This document shows positions 49,801-56,269 of a stretch of DNA of 64,000 nucleotides, one piece after another. The notes beneath the pieces are model-generated. The model ran no database searches. It was not told the origin of the DNA and saw nothing but the letters and a program-made list of their open reading frames with translations. Every line of letters starts with the position of its first letter. Within the stretch, counting starts at the first letter, position 1. Made by a program: the position numbers and the translations under genes. This DNA is from Epiperipatus broadwayi (Eukaryota; Onychophora; Udeonychophora; Euonychophora; Peripatidae), in the NCBI GenBank assembly GCA_028023455.1, contig JAQFVV010000112.1, forward strand, positions 2,480,001 to 2,544,000, read 5' to 3'.

Positions 49801-52800
49801 TCTTTCTTTCTTTGTTAAATAAGAAAATCACGTATCAAAAGAATGAAAGAAAATAATTGTAATGGTAAAATTAAAAATGTAAAACTTGTACCAAAATTCC
49901 AGATAGATTGGTACAAGATAAAGTAATGTAAAGGAATGTTGCAATTAGTAACATTCAATATTTTAAATGTATCAAAAGAATGAAAGAAAATAATTGTAAT
50001 TATAAAATTGAAAAATGTAAAACTAGTACAAAAAATTCCAGATAGATTGGTACAAGATAAAGAATGAAAAGGAATGATGCAATTAGTAACATTCGATAGA
50101 ACGATAGCAGAGGATAAGCAGAGCTGATTTAGAAGTAACTGGTTGTGTTTTCTTTTGCTGGCAAAAACTTAACATAAAAAATAATAAAAGGGAAGAAACC
50201 GTCTAGAGAATAGCGAGGACGTATTATTCAAATGTTAACGAACTTAGTTGGGTACGCTAACATGGAGGGCTAGTGGCGAATAACGGGCGTTTGCTCGGTC
50301 TATCTCCGTCCAACCATTCGCTCACTACCTATAACATCTAAAATGCTGCCGATAAGAGACCGCCGTTATGGAACCAGATCTGCCTGAAGATTCGTAATAG
50401 GATATTTAAAGAGATGAATACATACCGAAATTCGGAATTAGAAAGAAATCAAACCCACGCCAAAAGATTATAAACTCTCACTCCACTAACTGGGACGTCG
50501 GAAAAGCGAGCAACCATCTCTGCAAAAGAAGGGAAATTTTCCCACTCGATGGTTGATCCTTCATTGAGGACTCCATACCTAGGTAACTATTATTAATACA
50601 TGCATGTCAGAATTAATTTGTGAACAAAGAAATCAGTCAGAAACTAAAACTATTAAAATTTGCGCAATACTTCGGACAAATATAATTAAAAGAACTTATG
50701 ATTTTACTATAATAATGTATAAGAAAGTAACAATTGGGTTACGCTAGTTTATTTAAGGTTTAATTTGAATTATATTCTTTACTATTTTATTTATGTGTAT
50801 ATTATGTTGGTGTGTGATAGGTATATGTGTGTTTTATGATTTTATTATGTCATTAGAAATAACGAATTGCAAAATTAAAAGTTTATTTATAAAAGGAAGT
50901 AAATAGTCATTTGCGTTTTTCTTTTCTTTACCAAGCGAATAAATATTTAGAGTGAATTAAATCTAGGTCATTCGAGCGAACAAGTTTATTAAGTGAGGAG
51001 TAATAATAATAAAGCAATCGAAATGGATAAATAAGTCCTTTCGTATCGTAAATAAAGGGAAAGAAGGAAGGGCTATAATTGATATTCCTGCTGTACCGTG
51101 ATAATTCCGGGAATAAATTTATAAATATTCCAAGCGCTGGGCAGAACAAATTATTCGATTCAAATAATTTGCCCAGCAGAGAAGAAGCGTTTAATTGGGA
51201 AATATAATGCTGGGATGATATTTTATATTATGTCAGTGTTCAATTAAGAATATATACTCAATTTTGGGGTGTATATTGGCTTCTTGCTTGTGGTAATCAT
51301 CATCGGTGGTGAAACGGTCGATCACATAATTATAAGTGCGGCTGGTGTTTAACCGAACGGTGGTTGTTTTACAATATATTTCATACATATAATATTTTAT
51401 GCTTTTAATTTTATAATTTTTGTACATAATATTTAAAATTTTCTATTTTCTATTTCTATCTATCAAACTTTTTCTCAGTAAATGTATAATGTTTTTTTTT
51501 CTTTCAATGTTCGCCAGATTTCCATATTTGAAATACAACTGATCTATAGTGATAAATAAATGAATTCACAAAGAAATAATTAAATAATAAATAAATTAAA
51601 TGAATAAAAAATACTTATCATACAGAAGAGAATACACCTGGGTCTCGTTTTATGCGGATTATTTTAATGCGATTTTCAAGTTATGCGATTCATGTTTCTT
51701 CTTAATATCTTTCATATTTCACTATATTTATTAGATATCAAGAAATTTAAATTATTAATAACTTATTTTGACTTGAAATACTGTTTTTTTTTTTCAAAAA
51801 TATGTTATATTAGCAGGTAACATGAATATGTCCTGAAGCTGTATTTAGAATATTAGCTTCTATATAAATAATCTACTTATACTAATGAGTAAATAATAAT
51901 AGATTTATATTTACATATAAAAATATCGCAATAAATAATCAAAAATTTTAAACTTTTAAAACATATTTTGTTAATTATAACATAAATAAATAATTTTTTA
52001 GATTTTTAAAATAAATAATAACGAAGATTTTATTGATTTTATAAACTGAAAATAATCTTTCTAATGATAATCTATAATCTTTTTGTTTTGATTACGATCT
52101 CATTTTTTAAATACAGTATAGAAACAAAAAACCATTAATTCAGCTCAAGACTGAAAGGGGCGCTAGTTGTATGTCACATGACGAATCTGATTTCTTATAT
52201 TATTGTCAAATAGCCAAATAACCACTAATGTATAAAATATGTATGAAAAAATGTAAAATTATATACTGTAGTTGATAAAAAAAGTTTGTCTTGTATTATT
52301 TTTTTTCAAATATTTCAATTTTTTATTAGTCATACTTCATTTCCTTATTTTTTTTATGCGAATTTTAAAGTAATTTTTCCTTCTTGTTTTGCTTTTATGC
52401 GATTTCTGAAAATTACAATCCCATATCCCCATTTTTCATGGTAAGTTAAGTCTATTTTTGTGCGATTTCTTTTTGTGCGTGTTTTCTGAGGAACCTATCT
52501 ACCGCATAAAACGAGACTCAGGTGTACTAATTTTTTTCTTCATATAAATATTCAATTATGAAAACCAACTTAACACAATTGTTTCTTAAAACACTTAACT
52601 AATATGCATAAAACATTTACATTAAGAAATTAAAATGTATGCCCCGTATCTGTCTATGGTATAGAACTTGCATACTTCATAGTCATCAGAAGGCAATTTT
52701 AATCTCGGAAGAATAAGTGACAATATGCTTATAAACTTAAAAGATATTGTGTATCATCTTCCTTTAATGATAGATATCATAATAATATAATTAAGAGAAA

Positions 52801-55800
52801 ATAAAAAAATACCGAACGAGGCTTGTATTTCTTCATTGCTTCAAGGAGCTTTAAATGGTTTTTTTCTATTTTCAATTTTGCTTTAAATATATATATATAT
52901 ATGTATAATTAGTAAACAATACATTAAAAAAAAAAAAATTAAGAGGGAGGGGATCAAAATAAATGCAGTGTAAGACAAATAAAAATTACCAAATTTAGGA
53001 TGAGGACCAATTTCACCTATTTCTTCTTTCACTCGTATTACAGATTCACTAGAAGGGAGTGGCCTTGTTTTTATATATTGCTTATATCCATTTTTACTGA
53101 CTCTCTCTATACTTGCCTTAAAAAATAATAATAATAATAATAATAAACTCATTATATTAATGAAGTTATGTATGACTGTAAATTCATTAAATTTGCAAAA
53201 TGGAATAATCTTCAAATGTAAACTTAACTACAAATTATCAATAAACATTGTCTGACTAAGGATATCTCCTGCTGATTTGTAAGTTAAGATACTGACTCGT
53301 CAGACACTAAATACTATCCTTATATAGTTTTTTTCCTGTGTCTCATCTTTTTCCACTTTTATTTTTATGTATTCAACCATGTAGATTGATTTAGAGCAGA
53401 GATTCCAAATTTATTTGGTTTGCTCCCATTTTGGGGGAAAAAAATTATTCAACACTCACCCGTAAATCTATCTTCTTTGAACAAACAAACAGAAAGATGC
53501 AGTGATAAATTTGCAATCTTTTATGTGGATACATTTGTACCTAAACCTTACACAATATAGTAAAGAAAAATGTGTTGTAAATATAACACTTTGAAGCTTG
53601 AATATTATAAAATTATTTTTTTAAAATCAACCATAAATAACATTTACATCACACACTGAAAATTAGATAACAAAGGATAAAATTAAGATAAAAATAACAA
53701 ATAACATTAAAAGTGATCTTAATATAGTTGAAATTTGGTATGTTATCAATTAATTAATATTTGTTGTATTTTTGACAGCAGCATTCGTAAATCACGATTA
53801 GCTATTTGCAGTCAGGTTTTTTTCTTCTTGTTAATAGACTTGTGAATGCACTGAATCTATATTTTATTAAATATGATGAAAGAAATACAATTAAAAACTT
53901 TTGTATTATAGTGCAGTCTAAAAAAAGATGTATTTGCTTTTACAGCCAGAACTGTTAATAGTTTTTTAAATTTAAATTCTTCATGTTGTTACTTATATTT
54001 TGGAGATTCTTCTACACTTGTGCTTGAAAAAAAGCCCAAAACCCTACCAGATATTTCACTTTTAATATTATCTTCAAATCATTGATTGAAATCAGAATAA
54101 AGAGCCTCCACTGTTGATAAATTTTAAAAATGGTTGCATTTCCCCATATCCCCTATTTTGTTTGTATAATGTAATTTTTGTTTTGATTAAATTTAGTTTA
54201 TTATCTTGAAGTTATACATTTGTTTCATTCAATTTATTAAACAAATCTTAAAAATAAGCTATGTCATTTTTGGAATCAATCAAGTTGTTTCATAATGCAT
54301 CATCTTTGTTTTTTCTAAATTTTAACATTGAATCAAAGAGCTCATAAAACAGATATTTTTTCATGGCCAATGGACTTCTGCATAAAGAAGCAAGTGATTA
54401 ATTTCTTCATGTTTTCATACAAAGTTGTCCAAACAATCTGTCATTCAATGAAGTAATTCTGATTTTGTTGATTGCTTTAATGACACTATGTAATGATCTA
54501 GTAATTATATATTTGACTATTTCCATCATCTAATGTTAAATATTGAATGTTATTAGAAAAATGCAAACTTTATTTAAACTTTTCAAATACATTTAAATTT
54601 TAGTAATAGCACACAGATATGTATACAACATAATGTCTTGAGTGATATTATCCTTTCCAGGTCTTGCTGGCCTGACTAGTGACAGTACTACGAATATGAA
54701 TCTTTAGATTCTTGAATATTGAATTTAAAATAACACTCTAACCAACTGAGTGTATCTGCCAAGGGCAATAGTTAGTAGAAATTTCACATACTTCTCTATG
54801 AAGGTCCTCCTGCTTTTTCTAGATTTTCCTAAGAGCAAGGTTAATTAATGGCTTTCAGATATTAAGTATTATCACACTAAGTCGAATTAAGAGATTATTT
54901 ACCAATGCTAATTGACTAGTTTCTCTGACTTTTCTTCTTAATACTTTTTCTTCTCTATCCAATATTTTTGTATTTTCCCAATCGAATATACATTGGTACG
55001 CGAGTCTACTACTTTAGATATATCATCTGTTTTCTCTTTTCTAATGATCAGTTTTATGCTCTTTCAATCATTTTTCAATGAGGTGAATGAACTCACCAAT
55101 ATACATCCTTCCACATTTACATGGTATTTCATAGATGCAATTTTAGTTTTTCAGCATTTCAAGTTTAAGTTTTGTAGATGTTAGAATTCCTTGAAATGTG
55201 ATATGGTTTTGGAAGGTCCAGGTTCGATTCAAAAGCTATTCCTGTCACTAGTCAGGCCAGTAACATCTGAAGAAGAGAGGATAATACTATTACTTAAAAC
55301 ACTATGTTATTATATACTACTAATCTGTATGTTCTTACTAATAATTGAATGTATTTGAAAAATTTAAATAAAGTTTGAATTTTTCTAAAGACATTCAATA
55401 TTTAATATTAGATAGCAGAAGTAGCCCAATATATAATTATTACTAAACTGCCATCATAGCAAACCTTCAGATAAATACATATTAGACCTATTTATAGAAG
55501 TTCAAACAAATTTTTGGCATGATGATAAATGACACAATATATAGCATACGGATTCAGAACCACCTTTTTTAAATGTGCAAGAAAATCCCTGTAGTGATCC
55601 TATCATTCATTATTAATGTATCATCAGTTGTAACTGACAAGATATGACTCAAGGGGATTTCTTTTCCTTTAAAAAACTCTTCCAATGCATGAAATATTTA
55701 TTCTCCTATTTGAACATTTCTTTTTTCTCTTATGAATCTATTCATAAAAGGCTGCATTTCCTGGCCAAGTCGACTCATCAAACTGCACAGAGAACTGTGA

Positions 55801-56244
55801 TATCTTGAGCCATTTCATCAATTTTTCTTTCTATTATATTATTGCTCAAAATTTTTTTATTTGAAATATCAGTTGCTTGCATAGGTAACATAGTGATTAT
55901 TACCTCAGTAATAACTGGGAAAATCAATTCTTCACAAATATTATGTGGCTTACCTGGTTTAGCAATCAATGACTAAATGTTGTTAGAAGTGTACAATCCA
56001 ATACTAACGCTGCTGTTGAAAATGAATATTGCCAATGTTGGCTATCTCAAAAGATTTTCTGTGATTTACTTTAAAACTAGTTACAAATTTATATGCATCT
56101 TGCCTACAAATTTATACAACAGTAGTTTTTCAATATAAAAACTTTTTCTTACCAATTCCTGAGACTTTTGAAGATAACCTTTAATCGATTCCTCTTCTTC
56201 ATCGATAAGAACCTGTGGGATAATTCCACAAATACCATCATCAT
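16662..56244 (-). CDS. DDX54: ATP-dependent RNA helicase DDX54 (Dbp10), C-terminal part, nine exons
   Basis: DDX54/Dbp10 is a nucleolar DEAD-box RNA helicase needed for large ribosomal subunit assembly; in vertebrates it also acts as a nuclear receptor corepressor. The window holds only the region after the helicase core. Joined in order, the exons occupy 56153-56244, 52990-53116, 52813-52880, 42780-42974, 35575-35708, 30982-31089, 28266-28370, 26425-26516 and 16662-16843, about 366 residues and a stop. Family landmarks run in the expected order: RPLPSSESVIRVKE, YKPRS then TIFEVG, FIPYRPSNF, FAEQASSVVLDLTGDE, DRKKKKFV, KTESGAWIASSYKKNIY (the DBP10CT region), and the tail ELKTKQEIIKMR with Lys/Arg runs, probably nucleolar targeting. 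All junctions keep phase. The DEAD-box motors and the helicase C domain must lie beyond 64000. I know the family from general knowledge; no search was run. Confidence 0.93.
16860..19130. other. DDX54 last intron, 5'-unannotated part
   Basis: AT-rich intron with a short (ATC)n run near 17795 and A-runs. No exon or transposon protein recognised. Confidence 0.5.
19448..20899 (-). pseudogene. RTE-like LINE reverse transcriptase, frameshifted
   Basis: This is the reverse transcriptase half of LINE copy C, which copies element RNA into the nicked target. It is read in three frames. 20899-20198 carries the fingers, with NYRPISLLSVLYKIFTKII. 20222-19809 carries FVDYEKAFDSI (Asp 9 of this frame), GVRQGDSISP and FADDVVVFA (Asp 108-109), so all three catalytic aspartates are present. 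19891-19448 carries GLKINVKKTKVM, YKYLGQIIN and LTYGSETWTLNRR. Only two frameshifts separate the pieces, and the first piece is in frame with the endonuclease apart from one TAA. That few defects suggests a fairly young copy. Downstream to 19157 the C-terminal part is read with further stops. Confidence 0.9.
20915..22129 (-). CDS. RTE-like LINE endonuclease domain ORF
   Basis: This open frame of 404 codons forms the N-terminal endonuclease of LINE copy C, which makes the target nick that primes reverse transcription. Family blocks and likely active residues: TYNCRSL (Asn63), IGLCEVRRKGEE (Glu92), GVGFIINKKW, QVYAPTS (Tyr163), VMGDFNARIG (Asp198, Asn200), ELDYILTN (Asp265) and GSDHRLV (Asp289, His290). 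All are intact, so this domain could fold. It belongs to the group often annotated as craniofacial development protein 2-like, which in invertebrates is this LINE endonuclease. The frame ends at a TAA, 18 bases before and in frame with the reverse transcriptase, so the stop is probably a mutation. Confidence 0.9.
   Translation of the reverse strand: MIKIFPNYTIMTDKNKAWPLIPGGCKVTNQGSGWWPKAEGAKNILEADPGCHLMTTFYLGTYNCRSLSSEGRLQELEEELSYIKWDIIGLCEVRRKGEETIDLKSGHMLYYKGTNIGNTNGVGFIINKKWKNNIVEIDGVSDRVARLVIQLNSRYQMQIIQVYAPTSSHSDEVVEDFYMDVQKAFDQSKQHFKIVMGDFNARIGKQMKDESVVGNFGYGNRNERGHRLVEFAEKEKLYIMNSFFEKNVRRKWTWKHPNEGTAELDYILTNRKYIFQDCNVLNKFNTGSDHRLVRGKIHVNVKLERQKLLRKTIFTVDIPNLQKHSNEFKLELTNRFQVLVDFEHDSDLNEINMKITDTLLKTATKIASRKKQQLTNKISTETRELMKKRRNMKICKNDALKRIE
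22420..24455. other. DDX54 last intron, middle part
   Basis: A poly-C tract sits at 22400-22410 at the LINE boundary. Further right is AT-rich sequence with an imperfect inverted pair (ggcagctgcttatgaag ... ggctgcc, about 23411-23502). No coding content recognised. Confidence 0.45.
24460..24740 (+). mobile_element. LINE reverse transcriptase C-terminal relic
   Basis: A plus frame reads DVEVKHRLQDLIAAFYKLKD, then RLFHHKKISKATNVAVYRTV and ILPSFSTY before a stop. This is the familiar post-palm block of LINE reverse transcriptases (the A..F..LK.R........TK..VY...VLP..LY pattern). It differs from the RTE-like family at 19 kb and is opposite in orientation. Short and decayed. Confidence 0.6.
26425..26516 (-). 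CDS. DDX54: DDX54 exon with YKNW ... EKFK
   Basis: Acceptor tctgttttcag, donor gtataaat. It encodes YKNWLERSKMASRLNDEDEE then FNEQPAEKFK, taking one base at each side. It continues the SSYKKNI of the previous exon to give IYKNW, the end of the DBP10CT region, followed by an acidic linker. 92 bases, consistent with 30 whole codons. Confidence 0.92.
27665..27860 (+). repeat. PLE terminal-repeat fragment
   Basis: attcaaactttatttataca, acacaatgtttcgagttgta and ttattttcctctcatctt match, in order, the left terminal arm of the PLE at 54.5 kb (aactttatttaaac, cataatgtcttgagtg, atattatcctttcc). No coding part is attached. Confidence 0.6.
28266..28370 (-). CDS. DDX54: DDX54 exon with DRKKKKFV ... SSYKKN
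   Basis: Acceptor ttatttttag, donor gtatcc. It encodes DRKKKKFVYNPLSEPQKLIK then TESGAWIASSYKKN. This is the core of the DBP10CT domain: K.DRKKK.FV, then K.ESG..I.SSYK, the most recognisable DDX54 signature in the window. 105 bases; the first base completes a Trp codon begun in the previous exon. Confidence 0.95.
28983..30310 (-). mobile_element. RTE-like LINE copy D, decayed
   Basis: 28983-29440 corresponds to the 3' part of copy C (ttggaatccaatttaaatt, cattgaacatacagctttcc). 30068-30310 corresponds to its RT palm segment (cttgatgtcccaacgctt, ttccataatctataaacttc). The part between (about 29450-30065) has no clear match. Heavily mutated. Confidence 0.65.
30982..31089 (-). CDS. DDX54: DDX54 exon with SFAEQASSVVLDLTGDEEK
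   Basis: Acceptor cttttatctag, donor gttagtg. It encodes LEVDKGSFAEQASSVVLDLT then GDEEKVMVKTVSQRK and two bases of a Trp codon. VLDL.GDE is a conserved DDX54 block at the start of the DBP10CT region. A (TA)n run lies about 30 bases upstream of the acceptor. 108 bases, phase-consistent on both sides. Confidence 0.94.
33639..34742. mobile_element. hAT-type non-autonomous element
   Basis: The left end agggatgggaaacc and the complement of the right end (cagggatctgcaacc) are hAT-like terminal repeats. Eight-base flanks atctatac (33631-33638) and ctctatat (34743-34750) agree at six positions and share tctata, as expected for an aged hAT duplication. There is no transposase frame. A small perfect-arm palindrome (34576-34635) lies inside. 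Confidence 0.7.
34576..34635. repeat. Palindrome inside the hAT-type element
   Basis: tctggttataatgggcttca then aaa faces ttttgaagcccattata then accaga across a 14-base AT loop. The arms are perfect over about 23 bases, far better kept than the surrounding element. It may be a separate, later insertion. Confidence 0.75.
35575..35708 (-). CDS. DDX54: DDX54 exon with FIPYRPSNF
   Basis: Acceptor ttttctgtcttcactag after a long T-run, donor gtaagaaa. It encodes NTFTTIIKPSNKLFVPKKER, then KLMEQIKDKEFFIPYRPSNF and FSEK. The [FY].PYRP..F..E.G block precedes the DBP10CT region in DDX54. A nearer AG (35678) would put a stop in frame, so the upstream acceptor is chosen. 134 bases. Confidence 0.93.
35876..36050. 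repeat. Palindromic MITE-like element
   Basis: gttactaagataattcacaa and gaattatttaaatgatcttg face their near-complements, ending at 36050. About 60-base arms, no ORF. Confidence 0.75.
36055..38880. other. DDX54 intron, nothing recognised
   Basis: AT-rich intron with a poly-C run (38293-38308) and a T-run near 38200. No exon, protein remnant or paired repeat ends seen. Confidence 0.45.
38899..39018. repeat. AT-rich imperfect palindrome
   Basis: aataacaataaaaataataa then atataat faces attatttttattgttatta, and the inner acagtctttgaat faces aaagactgt. Low-complexity arms, so some of the match may be chance. Confidence 0.5.
39090..39495 (-). mobile_element. RTE-like LINE copy E, 3' fragment
   Basis: Collinear with copy C over its 3' part: gattcagtttaagatttcaa, cttcttgctattcttaacat and cgattaatttcatccattat all have close counterparts. 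Truncated at both ends and decayed. Confidence 0.75.
40068..40952 (-). CDS. PLE C-terminal ORF with GIY-YIG, left copy
   Basis: An uninterrupted frame of 294 codons covering the end of a PLE reverse transcriptase and its GIY-YIG nuclease. Residues 21-30 (MSIQFLDLKI) are the FLDL.I block that follows the RT palm in PLEs. IAFYAPPTLNKLINNSKD (153-170) is the linker. IIYKW (181-185) with GYIGE (192-196) forms the GIY-YIG pair, with Arg204 and a late Glu in KIKEAMLI as further active-site candidates. LVNRQA ends the domain. The true N-terminus and RT palm are missing, so the copy is 5'-truncated although free of stops. It differs from the right copy at only a few residues (Asp/Asn 38, Ile/Thr 90, Val/Ala 98, one Val/Glu). 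Confidence 0.9.
   Translation of the reverse strand: MFKELNNIKGLKWIKTDENLMSIQFLDLKITRNKDKLDYYMTLKPIAKRGYIPYESKVPMSHKMAGLKSFLFRNDNLCKYASDKTKNIEIYYNELLNVGYNYDSVYYTIKNFTYKYKNNNSVNSSDKKLWISIPYISNQQASFIKKIYKGICDIAFYAPPTLNKLINNSKDKTLFTNKNCIIYKWTCGCGRGYIGESRCTLEKRTKEHLLLFKRVQNTKQNFKNNDNLSASVFYDHNKSCIYGFDFNYNNVKILVTERNNNKRKIKEAMLICKYKQHLVNRQAANIKITELWES
40973..41797 (+). CDS. PLE C-terminal ORF with GIY-YIG, right copy
   Basis: 274 codons, aligned to residue 21 onward of the left copy. It begins at the same MSIQFLDLKI block and keeps the same GIY-YIG residues. It is truncated about 64 bases earlier at its 5' end than the left copy, which defines the palindrome centre. No stops over its length suggests recent insertion. 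The complete element (RT palm, upstream terminal repeat) is not here, so it cannot move by itself. Confidence 0.9.
   Translation: MSIQFLDLKITRNKDKLNYYMTLKPIAKRGYIPYESKVPMSHKMAGLKSFLFRNDNLCKYASDKTKNIETYYNELLNAGYNYDSVYYTIKNFTYKYKNNNSVNSSDKKLWISIPYISNQQASFIKKIYKGICDIAFYAPPTLNKLINNSKDKTLFTNKNCIIYKWTCGCGRGYIGESRCTLEKRTKEHLLLFKRVQNTKQNFKNNDNLSASVFYDHNKSCIYGFDFNYNNVKILETERNNNKRKIKEAMLICKYKQHLVNRQAANIKITELWES
41836..41875 (+). ncRNA. Hammerhead-like block at PLE 3' end (candidate)
   Basis: tag / ttgacaa / agct-acaagtt-agtt / gaaa / gcgc / tc / cta. This is the order stem I, core, stem II, GAAA, short palindromic stem III, cleavage site, stem I of a type I hammerhead. The core differs from ctganga at two bases, both C-to-T or G-to-A changes. 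The mirror copy lies at 39990-40029 on the minus strand. Read by eye only. Confidence 0.35.
42578..42726. repeat. Tandem duplication, ~73-base unit
   Basis: Two adjacent copies of a unit containing tttatcttactattactatt, cagattatcatgcatgcata and a (TA)n stretch of variable length. It ends about 50 bases from a DDX54 exon. Confidence 0.85.
42780..42974 (-). CDS. DDX54: DDX54 exon with TIFEVG ... EVMKNKREKHG
   Basis: Acceptor tttaatatttag, donor gtagttt, phase 0 at both ends, 65 codons. It encodes TIFEVGPTASSPLHEVMKNK, REKHGHLIARHKLKMQEKKL and a polar end QASNEVIT. The LHEVM..KR..H block follows the R.[TS]IFE motif in DDX54. The segment is helical and basic. Confidence 0.93.
44538..45501. mobile_element. 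Non-autonomous Tigger-type element
   Basis: Left end cacctaaacctcacttagcg, and complement of the right end cacctttatcccccttagca. TA lies on both sides (44536-44537, 45502-45503). The last ~157 bases match the end of the Tigger at 1-1416, so this is a deletion derivative or a relative of it. A PLE end is nested inside at 44915-45115. Confidence 0.8.
44915..45115. repeat. PLE terminal fragment with a foldback, nested in the Tigger element
   Basis: ataagtgttgaatgacttta then gaaaaattaaactttattta faces its complement across about 25 bases. The continuation (tagatgatgaaatagtccaa, accatcacaaactttcag) matches the right end of the PLE at 54.5-55.5 kb. Confidence 0.65.
45505..46720 (+). pseudogene. 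hAT transposase C-terminal half (GTF2IRD2-like group)
   Basis: The frames read YHCIIHQHTLCSKVLN (about 45770), NKIRSKSLSRHQFRDLLKTC, ELLLHTDIRWLS (near 45930-45960), WFLDLAFFCKITEKLNNLNV, ELQGKD, and at the end YECDKN..T and SYETNFDKLA, the hAT dimerisation region. The order is that of transposases annotated in animals as GTF2I repeat domain-containing protein 2-like. Several frameshifts and stops break it. It lies directly to the right of the Tigger-type element, with no N-terminal zinc finger. Confidence 0.75.
46725..49830. other. DDX54 intron, nothing recognised
   Basis: AT-rich, with a poly-G tract (47654-47663). A possible SINE B box in reverse (aggatttgaatctggg, 47518-47533) stands alone without an A box. 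The 68-codon plus frame at 48642-48848 matches no family I know. Confidence 0.4.
49833..50098. repeat. Tandem duplication, 137-base unit
   Basis: Two adjacent copies of a unit starting tatcaaaagaatgaaagaaa and containing ccagatagattggtacaaga and gcaattagtaacattc. The copies differ by small indels. They sit at the left edge of the CpG-rich segment. Confidence 0.85.
50100..51370. other. CpG-rich segment of unknown nature in DDX54 intron
   Basis: CG dinucleotides are frequent here (for example gctagtggcgaataacgggc, gaccgccgttatgg, gtgaaacggtcgatcac), unlike the surrounding tens of kilobases. Only short frames exist. I could not find paired LTRs, a primer-binding site or a protein motif. It could be a young element, an LTR remnant or a regulatory island. 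Confidence 0.4.
51136..51177. repeat. Hairpin gctgggca ... tgcccagc
   Basis: gctgggca and aaattatt pair with aataattt and gcccagc around cgattc, with a small bulge. It lies in the CpG-rich segment. It may be a structured RNA element or a chance palindrome. Confidence 0.5.
51635..52524. mobile_element. Tigger-like non-autonomous element, 890 bases
   Basis: Terminal repeats cacctgggtctcgttttatg and its near-perfect complement (cacctgagtctcgttttatg on the other strand), one mismatch in the first 23 bases. TA on both sides (51633-51634, 52525-52526). The ctcgttttat block recalls Tigger ends. No transposase frame. Termini differ from the 44.5 kb family. Confidence 0.85.
52813..52880 (-). CDS. DDX54: DDX54 exon with LLEAMKKYKPRS
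   Basis: Donor gtatttttt. The acceptor ends atatatatatttaaag, a TA microsatellite in place of a pyrimidine tract. It encodes KLKIEKNHLKLLEAMKKYKP then RS, with the first codon shared with the previous exon. L...[ML]..Y.P[RK][ST] leads into TIFE of the next exon, as in DDX54. 68 bases. Confidence 0.88.
52990..53116 (-). CDS. DDX54: DDX54 exon with RPLPSSESVIRVKE
   Basis: The acceptor is a (TTA)7 run followed by ttttttaag; donor gtaattttt. It encodes ASIERVSKNGYKQYIKTRPL, PSSESVIRVKEEIGEIGPHP and KF plus one base. The R..P..ES..R.KE pattern with a following HP.F is characteristic of DDX54. The intron to the next exon is only 109 bases, against 1.7-9.8 kb for the other complete introns. 127 bases. 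Confidence 0.93.
53397..56000 (-). pseudogene. hAT transposase (ZBED/FAM200-like), split by a PLE
   Basis: Minus-strand order, N to C. 55969-55780 has IAKPGKPHNICEELIFPVIT and a decayed NNIIERKIDEMAQDI. The region to about 55505 has DESTWPG, IPLSHILSV and YCVIYHHAKNL. A PLE then interrupts. From 54497 down it continues RSLHSVIKAINKIR, SLNDRLFGQLC, KNDIAYF and near 53780-53900 FLSSYLIKYRFSAFTSLLT, the hAT dimerisation block. The 3' terminus may be cagagattccaaatttattt at 53397. Many stops. The N-terminal zinc finger and 5' end are not seen, and DDX54 sequence starts only 150 bases away. Confidence 0.75.
54497..55505 (-). mobile_element. PLE fragment with inverted terminal arms
   Basis: Arms of about 200 bases (54500-54700 and 55235-55443) are inverted copies (aactttattta, aataatatcctttcc-like words, ggcctgactagtgac / gtcactagtcaggcc). 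Between them the minus strand encodes a PLE GIY-YIG domain: IYEIPCKCGRMYIGEF near 55100-55150, then LKEHK, and WENTKILDREEKVLRRKVRE in the distal part. It splits a hAT relic. The arms also occur alone at 27.7 kb and 44.9 kb. Confidence 0.75.
56153..56244 (-). CDS. DDX54: DDX54 exon with GIIPQVLIDEEEE (most upstream in window)
   Basis: The acceptor is a (TG)n microsatellite ending gtgtgcag; donor gtaagaaa. It encodes DDDGICGIIPQVLIDEEEES then IKGYLQKSQEL. G..G..P[QT]..[IV]D.E is the block after the helicase C domain in DDX54. The first two bases complete an Asp codon begun in an exon outside the window or not recognised. 92 bases. Confidence 0.92.
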
Positions 56245-56269
56245 CTGCACACGCACACACACACACAAA

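Noticed and set aside
55205-55230. tRNA-like B box ggttcgattc
   Set aside because: It lies in the PLE terminal arm with no A box at the right distance; no cloverleaf.
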